Assembly (NCBI GenBank): GCA_027021605.1
Contig: JALUUA010000246.1
Coordinates: forward strand, 1 to 7,419
Origin: Candidatus Bipolaricaulota bacterium
GTDB lineage: Bacteria > Bipolaricaulota > Bipolaricaulia > RBG-16-55-9
Direction of reading: 5' to 3'
Length of the DNA stretch: 7,419 nucleotides
The position numbers were made by a program, and so were the translations under genes. How positions within the stretch are numbered: position 1 is the stretch's first letter; each line of letters starts with the position of its first letter. The notes below the pieces were generated by a model that worked only from the letters and a program-made list of their open reading frames with translations, was not told the origin of the DNA and did no database searches. Positions 1 through 6,952 of this stretch are shown here, piece by piece.

Positions 1-729
1 AAGCGCCTCATGCTGCGGGTGGGCGAGCGCGTCGCCCGAGAGATCCGGGCGCAGGGGATCGTCACGGGCGAGTCCGTCGGCCAGGTCTCCTCGCAGACGA
101 TGCAGAACCTCTACGTGATCTCCGAGGCGGTCTCGCTCCCCATCTATCGGCCCTTGGCGGGCTTCACCAAGGAGGAGATCGTCGCGGAGGCCCGCCGCAT
201 TGGGACCTACGACCTCTCGGCCTCGGTGGCCGAGTACTGCGCCTTGGTCCCGCGGCGCCCCGCGACCAAAGCCTCCCTGAGGGCCGTCCGGGAGGAGGAG
301 GCCAAGCTCGACCTCTCCCTTCTGGATGAAGCCCTGGAGAAGCGGGAGGTCTTCGACCTGCGGGCCGTGGACCCGGCGACGCTCTCGGCCCCCGACATCG
401 AGATCGAGGAGATCCCCGAGGGGGCCGTGGTGATCGATCTGAGATCGCCGGGGGCCTATCGGGCCTGGCACTACCCCGGGGCGGTTCACCTCGACTTCTT
501 CCAGGCCCTGGAGGAGTACAAGCGCTTCCCCAAGGACAGGACGTACGTTTTGTACTGCGAGCTGGGGCTAAAGAGCGCGCACCTGGCGGAACTCATGCGC
601 AAGGAGGGCTTTCGGGCGTACAACTTCCGCGGGGGGCTCAAGAAGCTCCTGGAGTACGCCCTGGAACGAGAAGCCCTCCCGCCCGAACTCGTCCCCCCGG
701 AGTACCTCTTCGGGCGCGGGGCCGAGTGA
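1..729 (+). CDS. thiI: tRNA 4-thiouridine sulfurtransferase ThiI, C-terminal part (5' truncated by window)
   Basis: ThiI adenylates U8 of tRNA and transfers persulfide sulfur to it to make 4-thiouridine; in many bacteria it also supplies sulfur for the thiamine thiazole. The frame is open from base 1, so the N-terminal THUMP domain and PP-loop signature lie outside the window. Visible are the end of the ATP-pyrophosphatase domain (VTGESVGQVSSQT, codons about 22-34), then EYCALVPRRPATKASL with a Cys at 238-240 matching E. coli Cys344. A linker leads to a rhodanese domain (about codons 137-215) with IDLRSPGAY and the active loop YCELGLKS, whose Cys at 556-558 matches E. coli Cys456. Both cysteines of the known catalytic disulfide pair are kept, so this is a full rhodanese-fused ThiI and should be active. 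A short tail (PPELVPPEYLFGRGAE) follows. A hairpin terminator lies 40 bp past the stop. Identification is by recognised family sequence, not a search. Confidence 0.95.
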   Translation, partial: KRLMLRVGERVAREIRAQGIVTGESVGQVSSQTMQNLYVISEAVSLPIYRPLAGFTKEEIVAEARRIGTYDLSASVAEYCALVPRRPATKASLRAVREEEAKLDLSLLDEALEKREVFDLRAVDPATLSAPDIEIEEIPEGAVVIDLRSPGAYRAWHYPGAVHLDFFQALEEYKRFPKDRTYVLYCELGLKSAHLAELMRKEGFRAYNFRGGLKKLLEYALEREALPPELVPPEYLFGRGAE

Positions 730-768
730 GAGCAGCGAGAAGAGCGGGGCAGAAAGGGGAAGAAGAAG

Positions 769-800
769 GAGCCCCCGGTCCGTGGGTGGGCCGGGGGCTC
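769..800. terminator. Intrinsic terminator hairpin between convergent genes
   Basis: A perfect 10-bp inverted repeat, GAGCCCCCGG (769-778) and CCGGGGGCTC (791-800), encloses a 12-nt loop. It lies between the stop of thiI (+) and the stop of the FG-GAP gene (-), where a shared terminator is expected. The minus-strand transcript continues into a T-rich run (TCCTTCTTCTTCCCC); the plus-strand transcript has only short T groups (GTTTCC, GGTTTG). It is therefore a better terminator for the minus-strand gene but probably serves both. The stretch 730-768 before it is almost all purine on the + strand and holds no gene. Confidence 0.75.
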
Positions 801-837
801 AGCCCGTTTCCGTAGGTTTGAAGTTTAAGGTGTAAGG

Positions 838-2109
<1,272 letters not shown>

Positions 2110-2126
2110 GAGGAGATACCTCCTTT
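2110..2126 (-). promoter_or_regulatory. Strong ribosome binding site within a possible SD-sequestering hairpin
   Basis: Read on the minus strand, AAAGGAGGT (2126-2118) precedes the ATG at 2109 and pairs over nine bases with ACCTCCTTT at the 16S 3' end (7197-7205). The same bases form an inverted repeat, AGGAG (2124-2120), loop GTAT (2119-2116), CTCCT (2115-2111), that would hide the SD. The ribosome site is certain enough to fix the start; regulation by the hairpin is only a possibility because the stem has five base pairs. Confidence 0.7.
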
Positions 2127-2143
2127 GCGTTTTGTAGTTGTGT

Positions 2144-2155
2144 TCGCACTTGCGA
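2144..2155. promoter_or_regulatory. Short dyad TCGCA-CT-TGCGA upstream of the FG-GAP gene
   Basis: A perfect 5-bp inverted repeat with a 2-bp centre lies 35 bp upstream of the FG-GAP start codon. Its size suits a small protein-binding site, but a dyad this short can arise by chance. I could not find a convincing -35/-10 pair for the minus-strand gene in 2110-2300. Confidence 0.25.
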
Positions 2156-2262
2156 GTCTGCCTGCAAAGCACCAACGAGCCTAGCGGAAACCGCGGTGAA
2201 AAGTCCATGACCGGACGGTGGAAATTCGGTCCACGCAGCGGGGGCACTGTAACGGCGAGCAC

Positions 2263-2293
2263 TTGACAAGCCCGTTCCCTTCGGTGTTACAAT
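2263..2293 (+). promoter_or_regulatory. Housekeeping-type promoter with extended -10, driving the + strand operon
   Basis: TTGACA (2263-2268) is an exact -35 consensus. TACAAT (2288-2293) matches five of six -10 positions and is preceded by TG at 2285-2286, giving an extended -10 (TGtTACAAT). The spacer is 19 bp, longer than the usual 17, which the extended -10 may compensate for. Transcription would start near 2300-2301, about 84 nt before the first + strand gene. This is the clearest promoter in the window and probably serves the 81-aa gene and rpe, perhaps the genes beyond. Confidence 0.7.
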
Positions 2294-2300
2294 GCCCTCC

Positions 2301-2384
2301 AAGAAAAGCCTAAGGGGAAGACTTCCATTACGCCGTTATGGGCCTCGTAAGCGATAGGCCACACTCGCAAAAGGGGGCAAGGAG
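2301..2384 (+). promoter_or_regulatory. 84-nt 5' leader with nested complementary segments
   Basis: The predicted untranslated leader holds GCCTA (2308-2312) complementary to TAGGC (2355-2359). Inside that pair lie TTACG (2328-2332) complementary to CGTAA (2346-2350) and the dyad GGAAG-A-CTTCC (2316-2326). The SD-like AAAAGGGGG (2369-2377) stands seven bases before the ATG. The layout could be a simple structured leader; it matches no riboswitch class I recognise. Confidence 0.3.
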
Positions 2385-2630
2385 ATGACCCTAGACGAAG
2401 CGCTCCGCTTCTGGGAGACCTTTTGGGTGGAGAAGGGAGAAGGCGGGGGCGAGGACGAGGAGGGGGGCTGGCCTGTCCTCCTGGACGTCGAGACGATCCC
2501 CGGCTGGGTGATCGCGCTGCGCCCCGGCCGCAGGCCCCACGTGGAGATCTGGTGGCAAGAGGACTTCATCCGCGAGATGGAGATCTATCAGGAGATGCTC
2601 TGCGAGCAATCGGCAGAGCGCATCAACTGA
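2385..2630 (+). CDS. Hypothetical Trp-rich acidic small protein (81 aa)
   Basis: I do not recognise this family. The ATG at 2385 is the only reasonable start; it follows AAAAGGGGG at seven bases and lies about 85 bp past a good promoter. The protein has an N-terminal helix-like segment (LDEALRFWETFWVEKG), a low-complexity Gly/Glu linker (residues 18-28), a probable beta pair (WPVLLDVETIPGWVIALRPGRRPHVEIWW, residues 29-57) and a C-terminal helix (FIREMEIYQEMLCEQSAERI). Six of 81 residues are Trp (10, 14, 29, 41, 56, 57), very high for a soluble protein. There is no signal peptide or membrane segment and only one Cys. Its stop lies 56 bp before rpe in the same direction, so it is probably cotranscribed. 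Codon use is like its neighbours, which supports a real gene. A small regulatory or scaffold protein is possible; nothing specific can be claimed. Confidence 0.75.
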   Translation: MTLDEALRFWETFWVEKGEGGGEDEEGGWPVLLDVETIPGWVIALRPGRRPHVEIWWQEDFIREMEIYQEMLCEQSAERIN

Positions 2631-2686
2631 TCGTGCCGGCCGCGGGCCCCGAGGGGCAGCCGCAGGAGGGAGAGGGGGCGTAGGCC

Positions 2687-3409
2687 ATGGCCTCCCACCG
2701 CAGCCGCCGGGGGCGCAAAGCCTCGCGGGATAAGCACCCTAAGCCTTACAAGATCGTCCCCTCCCTGCTTTCCGCGGATTTTACGCGGCTGGGGGAGCAG
2801 CTCGCGCAGGTGGAGCGGGCCGGGGCGGATCGGGTCCAAGTCGACGTGATGGACGGGCACTTCGTCCCGCCCATCACGATGGGGCCGCTCATCGTGGAGG
2901 CCGTCCGGCGGTGCACCCGGCTCCCCGTGGAAGCCCACCTCATGGTCGAGCACCCCGAGCGCCAGATCGAGGCGTTCCTCGAGGCCGGGACGGAGCTGGT
3001 GATCGTCCACTGGGAGGCCGCGGTCCACCTTCACCGCATCGTGGATTCGATCCAGAGCCGGGGAGCCCGCGCGGGGGTGGCGCTCAACCCCGCCACCCCC
3101 GCCGCGGCCCTCGAGGAGATCCTCCCTCGACTCGACCTGGTGCTCGTGATGACCGTGGACCCGGGATATGCGGGACAGGCGTTCCTCGAGGGGACCCTCC
3201 CCAAGGTGAAAAGGGTGCGCGAGATGATCGAGCGCCTCAACCCCGATTGCGAGCTGGAGGTGGACGGGGGCATCGACGCGGAGACGGCCCCCCGGGCGGC
3301 CCGGGCGGGCGCGGACGTCTTCGTCGCGGCCTCCGCGATCTTCCAGCACCCCCAGGGGATCGAGGCGGGCCTCCGCACCCTTCGCCAAAGCCTCCCCCAG
3401 GCGCTATAG
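2687..3409 (+). CDS. rpe: Ribulose-phosphate 3-epimerase family protein (240 aa)
   Basis: Rpe interconverts ribulose 5-phosphate and xylulose 5-phosphate in the pentose phosphate and Calvin pathways as a cytosolic metal-dependent TIM barrel. Family landmarks occur in order: PSLLSADF (25-32), VDVMDGHFVPPIT (52-64), EAHLMVEHPE (82-91), VIVHWEA (105-111), GVALNPATP (130-138), VMTVDPGYAGQ (154-164), EVDGGI (191-196) and a phosphate-site-like VAASAIF (213-219). By alignment to human RPE the metal ligands would be Gln51 (His35 in human), Asp53, His84 and Asp193. The His-to-Gln change at the first ligand is unusual to me. GYAGQ and AASAIF also depart from the common GFGGQ and GSAIF; VMTVDPGFAGQ occurs in E. 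coli D-allulose-6-phosphate epimerase AlsE, so another sugar phosphate is possible. An in-frame TAG at 2681 fixes the ATG, so the basic 20-residue extension (SHRSRRGRKASRDKHPK) is real unless a non-ATG start is used. Confidence 0.92.
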   Translation: MASHRSRRGRKASRDKHPKPYKIVPSLLSADFTRLGEQLAQVERAGADRVQVDVMDGHFVPPITMGPLIVEAVRRCTRLPVEAHLMVEHPERQIEAFLEAGTELVIVHWEAAVHLHRIVDSIQSRGARAGVALNPATPAAALEEILPRLDLVLVMTVDPGYAGQAFLEGTLPKVKRVREMIERLNPDCELEVDGGIDAETAPRAARAGADVFVAASAIFQHPQGIEAGLRTLRQSLPQAL

Positions 3410-3489
3410 TTAAGGGCGCCGACTCATCCCACGGCAGAGGAAAGAGAGCGAGAGCAAGAGAAGAGAAGGGAAGAGGGGAAGGGAGCAAG
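3410..3489 (+). other. rpe-downstream gap: small hairpin and near-pure polypurine leader
   Basis: This 80-bp gap has no ORF of its own. A 5-bp inverted repeat, GGCGC (3400-3404) and GCGCC (3416-3420), spans the rpe stop with no T tract behind it, so it is a weak terminator candidate at best. TATAGT (3405-3410) could be a -10 box but lacks a good -35. From 3436 to 3489 the + strand has no T and only three C in 54 bases, ending in GGGGAAGGGAG, which gives the next gene its ribosome site. Confidence 0.5.
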
Positions 3490-4401
3490 ATGGCAGAGCT
3501 TTGGCCGGAGATCTCGGAGGAACAAGCCGAGGGACGGGAGGAGCTTCGTGCGGTCTACGAGGACATCCGGGCGACGCTGCGCGTTCGATTCGTGCCGTGG
3601 CCGTTCCGGGTTCTTGCGGTCTACGAGTTCTTCCCGCACCTGTGGCGGGAGCTGGCGCCCACGATCACCAACCAACTCGAGGAGGCGGCCGATCGGGTGA
3701 GGGAGCGGGCGGTCACCCCGCTGCTGGAAGCGGCCCGGGGCAGCGATCACCGCGCGCACTTAAAGGGCGCGGGCCTTTCGGAGGACGAGATCGCCCAAAT
3801 CCTCGATCAACTCCAGGTCCATCACTACCTGGACCCCAAGCTGCTCTTGTTGTTTGTGGCCCTTGAGGAGGCGCTGTCGGGTCGCCCCGTAGGGGTTGCG
3901 AGCGTCGCGGTCTGGCCCACGGGCCGGGGCGCGCCGCCGTTTATGCCCCGCCCGGAGCGCGTCGATCCCGACGCGGCCTCCGGGGACGCGGCCGCGGTCC
4001 TCCGGGAGGTTCGGGAGGAGCTGGGGCTCCCCACCGTGAGCGACGAGTATCGCACGCTCGCCCGGTGGCCCGAGTACCTGCGCTATGCCTGGGCGGAGAT
4101 CCGGAAGCTGCGCGAGACGGGCCCGTATGAGGAGGCCGTGCGGGGCGCGGACGCCCAGGCGATCGAGGCCGTGCGGGAGCTGCGCCGGCGGATGGACCTG
4201 CGCCCGGAGGACCTGGAGCGCTTGGGCGTTGGGGAGCCTGAACGTCGGGAGGTCTACGAGCGCGTGGCGGCAATCCGGGGGGCGCTCCCCCCGTTGGCGG
4301 TGCAGACGGCGTATCTCGTCTTGGCGCTGGGGGGCCCGGAGGAGGCCCGGCTTACGGGCGATGCCCTCCTGCGCCGCTGGTCCTCGCCGCAGCTGGGGTA
4401 G
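3490..4401 (+). CDS. DehI-family protein (2-haloacid dehalogenase fold, 303 aa)
   Basis: The sequence resembles the all-helical DehI family (Pfam halocarboxylic acid dehydrogenase DehI), whose characterised members hydrolyse D- and L-2-haloacids such as 2-chloropropionate without a covalent enzyme ester. The family is an internal pseudo-dimer, and two related halves are visible. REELRAVYEDIRATLRVRF then VPWPFRVLAVYEFFPHLW (residues 16-52) parallels AAAVLREVREELGLPTV then SDEYRTLARWPEYLRYAW (residues 167-201). Length fits the family (about 300). Asp185 in the second half is the plausible equivalent of the water-activating Asp189 of Pseudomonas putida DehI; this is by eye. The start follows GGGGAAGGGAG. 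The stop lies 10 nt before the alanine-dehydrogenase-like gene, so the two are surely cotranscribed. No signal peptide is seen, so it is cytosolic. Many DehI homologues lie in organisms with no known dehalogenation, so the family call is firmer than the activity. Confidence 0.72.
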   Translation: MAELWPEISEEQAEGREELRAVYEDIRATLRVRFVPWPFRVLAVYEFFPHLWRELAPTITNQLEEAADRVRERAVTPLLEAARGSDHRAHLKGAGLSEDEIAQILDQLQVHHYLDPKLLLLFVALEEALSGRPVGVASVAVWPTGRGAPPFMPRPERVDPDAASGDAAAVLREVREELGLPTVSDEYRTLARWPEYLRYAWAEIRKLRETGPYEEAVRGADAQAIEAVRELRRRMDLRPEDLERLGVGEPERREVYERVAAIRGALPPLAVQTAYLVLALGGPEEARLTGDALLRRWSSPQLG

Positions 4402-4411
4402 GCGCAGGCAG

Positions 4412-5560
4412 ATGATCCTAGGAATCCCCAAGGAGACCCCGTGGCTTAAGGGCTCCCGGGAGAGGCGGGTGGGGCTCTCCCCCGCCGGGGCGGCGGAGCT
4501 GGTGGACCGCGGGGCCACGGTGGTGGTCCAGCGGGGGGCCGGGGCGGACACCGGGTTCCCCGACGAGGCGTACGAGCGGGCCGGGGCCCGGATCGTGGCC
4601 ACCTCCGAGGAGGTCTACCGCCGCTCGCGGGTGATCTGCAAGGTGGGGCGTCCCTCGGAGGCGGAGGGGGCCTACTTGGAGCCCGGGCAGGTTCTGCTGG
4701 GGTTCCTGCACTTGGCCACGGCCCCGAGGGCGTTCTTAAAGCGCCTGATCGAGTCGGAAGTGACGGCGATCGGCTACGAGATCATCCAGGAGCCCTCGGG
4801 TCGGCTGCCCGTGTTGGGGATCACCAGCGAGATCGCGGGCAAGATGGTCCCCCAGCTGGCGGGTAGGCTCCTGGAGCGGGGACGGGGGGTGTTGCTGGGC
4901 GGGGTCCCCGGCGTCCCGCCCGCGGACGCGGTCATCCTGGGCGGCGGGACCCTGGGCTTCTACGCGGCGCAATCGCTCCTGGGCGTGGGCGCCAGCGTCT
5001 GCGTCATCGAGAAGGACCTGCGAAGGGTGAGCGAACTCGATCGGCTCCTGGGAGGCCGGGCGGTGATCGCCACCTCGACGCGCTACAACCTCGAGACCTT
5101 CATCCCCGAGGCCGACGTGCTCATCGGGGCCGTCCTTCAGCCGGGGGAGCGGACCCCGCGGCTCGTCACCCGGCGGATGCTCCGGTCCATGGGGGAAGGG
5201 GCCGTCTTCCTCGACTTCTCCATCGACCAGGGAGGGTGTGCCGAGACCTCCCGCCCCACGCCCACCGAGGAGGACGTCTACGTGGAGGAAGGGGTGCTGC
5301 ACTTCTGTATGCCCAACGTATCGAGCCTGGTGGCCCGCACCGCGACGGACGCGCTCACCAACGCGGCGCTCCCCTACATCGAGGCCCTCCTGGCAGCGGG
5401 CGGCGACCTGGCCCAAGCTGTCTCCCAAAGGCCGGAGCTGGCCCGCGGCGTCTACACCCACCGCGGGGCCGCGGTCCACCCCAGCCTCGCGGGGGCGGAG
5501 CTGCCCTACCGCGACCTCCGCGAGCTCCTGTCCGGGGGGGAAGGGACCGGATGCGGATGA
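4412..5560 (+). CDS. Alanine dehydrogenase / PNT-family NAD-dependent oxidoreductase, divergent active site (382 aa)
   Basis: Family members such as alanine dehydrogenase interconvert L-alanine and pyruvate with NAD. The N-terminal catalytic domain (GIPKET, RRVGLSPAGAAELV, FLHLA at 98-102, GYEIIQ) precedes a Rossmann domain with GGVPGV (163-168) and GGGTLG (177-182). Glu200 ends the second beta strand, which fits NAD rather than NADP. IDQGGCAETSRPT (271-283) and LTNAALPY (315-322) follow. Length is close to the usual ~370. Arg19, His100, Glu123 and Asp272 align with Arg15, His96, Glu118 and Asp270 of the M. tuberculosis enzyme. The Lys of KVKEP (Lys75 there) is Gly79 here (KVGRP), and the LAPMSE segment reads LGITSE. 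Loss of that substrate-binding Lys argues for a different substrate or chemistry. The start lies 10 nt after the previous stop with a weak SD, suggesting translational coupling; the 3' end overlaps the CoA-transferase gene. Confidence 0.9.
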   Translation: MILGIPKETPWLKGSRERRVGLSPAGAAELVDRGATVVVQRGAGADTGFPDEAYERAGARIVATSEEVYRRSRVICKVGRPSEAEGAYLEPGQVLLGFLHLATAPRAFLKRLIESEVTAIGYEIIQEPSGRLPVLGITSEIAGKMVPQLAGRLLERGRGVLLGGVPGVPPADAVILGGGTLGFYAAQSLLGVGASVCVIEKDLRRVSELDRLLGGRAVIATSTRYNLETFIPEADVLIGAVLQPGERTPRLVTRRMLRSMGEGAVFLDFSIDQGGCAETSRPTPTEEDVYVEEGVLHFCMPNVSSLVARTATDALTNAALPYIEALLAAGGDLAQAVSQRPELARGVYTHRGAAVHPSLAGAELPYRDLRELLSGGEGTGCG

Positions 5561-6885
5561 CCGACAGCGGGTGGATCGCCGACTACCGCAAGAAGCGCGT
5601 CTCGGCCGAGGAGGCCGTCTCGCTCGTCGAGAGCGGGCAACGGCTCTACGTGAGCGGGAACGCGGCCACCCCCTTCGTGCTGCTGGAGGCCCTGGCGGCG
5701 CGGGCCGAGGAGCTTCGGGACGTCGAGGTGCTCCACGTGCTCCTCCTGGGGGAGGGGCCGCAGAACCCGATCTCCCGGCCGGGGATGGAGAAGCACTTCC
5801 GCCACAACTCGCTCTTCGTGGGGCCGGCGGATCGCGAGGCGGTCAACCGCGGCGAGGCCGACTACATCCCCGTCTTCCTCTCCGAGATCCCGGAGCTGCT
5901 GCGCACGCAGCTCGTCCCCGACGTGGCGCTCATCCACACCTCGCCCCCCGACGAGCACGGCTTCCTGAGCTTAGGGGTGGAGTGCATCAGCACCAAGGCC
6001 GCGGTGGAGGCCGCCCGCTGCGTGATCGCCCAGGTCAACGAGCGAATGCCCCGGACCCTGGGGGACGCGTTCGTGCACGTCTCCTCCGTCGATCGGGTCG
6101 TCGAGGTGGACGAGCCGCTCCCCACGCTCGCGACGGGCGAGCCCGACGAGGTCTCCCAGAAGATCGCCGCCCACATCGCGGAGCTCATCGAGGACGGGGC
6201 GACGCTGCAGCTGGGGATCGGGGCGATCCCCGACGCCGTGCTCCGGCTGCTTCGCCACCATCGGGACTTGGGGATCCACACGGAGATGGTCTCCGACGGG
6301 GTGAGGGAGCTCATGGAGCAGGGGGTGATCACCGGCCGCCGCAAGACCCTCCACAAGGGCAAGGTCGTCACCACCTTCATCCTCGGCTCCGAAGCGCTCT
6401 ACGCCTACGTGGCGGACAACCCCGCCTTCGAGGTCCACCCCGTCGACCACACGAACGACCCGTTCGTGATCGCCCAGAACGACCGGATGGTCGCGATCAA
6501 CTCCGCCATTGAAGTCGACCTCTCGGGGCAGGTCTGCGCCGATTCCATCGGGTATCGGATCTACAGCGGCATCGGGGGGCAGGTCGACTTCGTGCGGGGC
6601 GCGGCCCGCTCCCGGGGCGGGAAGCCCATCATCGCGCTCCCCTCCACGGCCCGGGGCGGGACCGTCTCGCGCATCGTCCCCCACCTCCAGGAGGGGGCGG
6701 GCGTGGTGACCACCCGCGGCGACGTCCACTACGTCGTCACGGAATACGGCGTCGCCTACCTGCACGGGAAGAACCTCCGCGAGCGCGCGGAGGCGCTGAT
6801 TCGGATCGCCCATCCGAAGTTCCGCGAGGAGCTGGAGCGCTCCGAGTACGCGCGGCGGTTCCGCGTGCGGGTGGCCCCACGCTAG
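5551..6885 (+). CDS. Acetyl-CoA hydrolase/transferase family protein (4-hydroxybutyrate CoA-transferase-like, 444 aa)
   Basis: Family I CoA-transferases swap CoA between acyl-CoA and a carboxylic acid through a glutamyl-CoA thioester; relatives include 4-hydroxybutyrate, butyrate and succinate:acetate CoA-transferases. The N-terminal domain (about 10-190) and C-terminal domain (about 275-430) are both complete. LGIGAIPDAVL (221-231) is followed by GIHTEMVSDG (241-250); Glu245 aligns with catalytic Glu238 of the Clostridium aminobutyricum enzyme. YSGIGGQVDFVRGA (338-351) and YGVAYLHGKNLRERAEAL (399-416) are typical. There is no frameshift or missing motif. Two starts fit: ATG 5551, four bases after AAGGGA, or ATG 5557, which would overlap the upstream stop as ATGA. 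I chose 5551 for SD spacing. Either way it overlaps the AlaDH-like gene, so the two are cotranslated. The acyl substrate cannot be read from the sequence; acetate is a likely partner. Confidence 0.93.
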   Translation: MRMTDSGWIADYRKKRVSAEEAVSLVESGQRLYVSGNAATPFVLLEALAARAEELRDVEVLHVLLLGEGPQNPISRPGMEKHFRHNSLFVGPADREAVNRGEADYIPVFLSEIPELLRTQLVPDVALIHTSPPDEHGFLSLGVECISTKAAVEAARCVIAQVNERMPRTLGDAFVHVSSVDRVVEVDEPLPTLATGEPDEVSQKIAAHIAELIEDGATLQLGIGAIPDAVLRLLRHHRDLGIHTEMVSDGVRELMEQGVITGRRKTLHKGKVVTTFILGSEALYAYVADNPAFEVHPVDHTNDPFVIAQNDRMVAINSAIEVDLSGQVCADSIGYRIYSGIGGQVDFVRGAARSRGGKPIIALPSTARGGTVSRIVPHLQEGAGVVTTRGDVHYVVTEYGVAYLHGKNLRERAEALIRIAHPKFREELERSEYARRFRVRVAPR

Positions 6886-6904
6886 GCGCTCACGGCGCAG
6901 CGCC
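6885..6904 (+). other. Hairpin at the end of the + strand operon (weak terminator candidate)
   Basis: GGCGCT (6885-6890) and AGCGCC (6899-6904) form a 6-bp stem with an 8-nt loop, starting on the last base of the CoA-transferase stop codon. No T run follows on the + strand; instead A tracts come (6920-6946). It may stabilise the 3' end or serve Rho-type termination, but it is not a textbook intrinsic terminator. Confidence 0.35.
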
Positions 6905-6919
6905 CTCCGCGCGGGGGAC

Positions 6920-6952
6920 AAAAAACGAGGGGATAAAAACGAAAAAGGGCCC
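6920..6952 (-). terminator. T-tract terminator directly after 5S rRNA
   Basis: On the minus strand the 5S 3' end (CCTGGGCCC) runs straight into TTTTT (6946-6942), TTTTT (6939-6935) and, a little later, TTTTTT (6925-6920). The stem upstream of the first T run is 5S helix I itself, extended by flanking bases, so no separate hairpin is needed. This marks the end of the rRNA transcription unit and shows that no further rRNA gene follows close behind 5S. Confidence 0.7.

Noticed and set aside
2110..2262. N-terminal extension of the FG-GAP protein to an ATG at 2262
   Set aside because: The 51 extra residues have no SD, overlap the + strand promoter region and would bury the signal peptide; the internal ATG at 2109 has a perfect SD.
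2221..2280. Minus-strand promoter TTGTCA/TACAGT for the FG-GAP gene
   Set aside because: The two boxes are only 12 bp apart, too close for a sigma-70 type promoter.
2588..3388. 266-codon frame on the minus strand opposite rpe
   Set aside because: It is a GC-rich shadow frame with no family features; rpe on the + strand explains the stretch fully.
2911..3489. Upstream part of the open frame leading into the DehI-like gene
   Set aside because: It is a shadow of rpe in another frame, rich in Pro, Gly and Arg. The real start is the ATG at 3490 behind a purine-rich SD.
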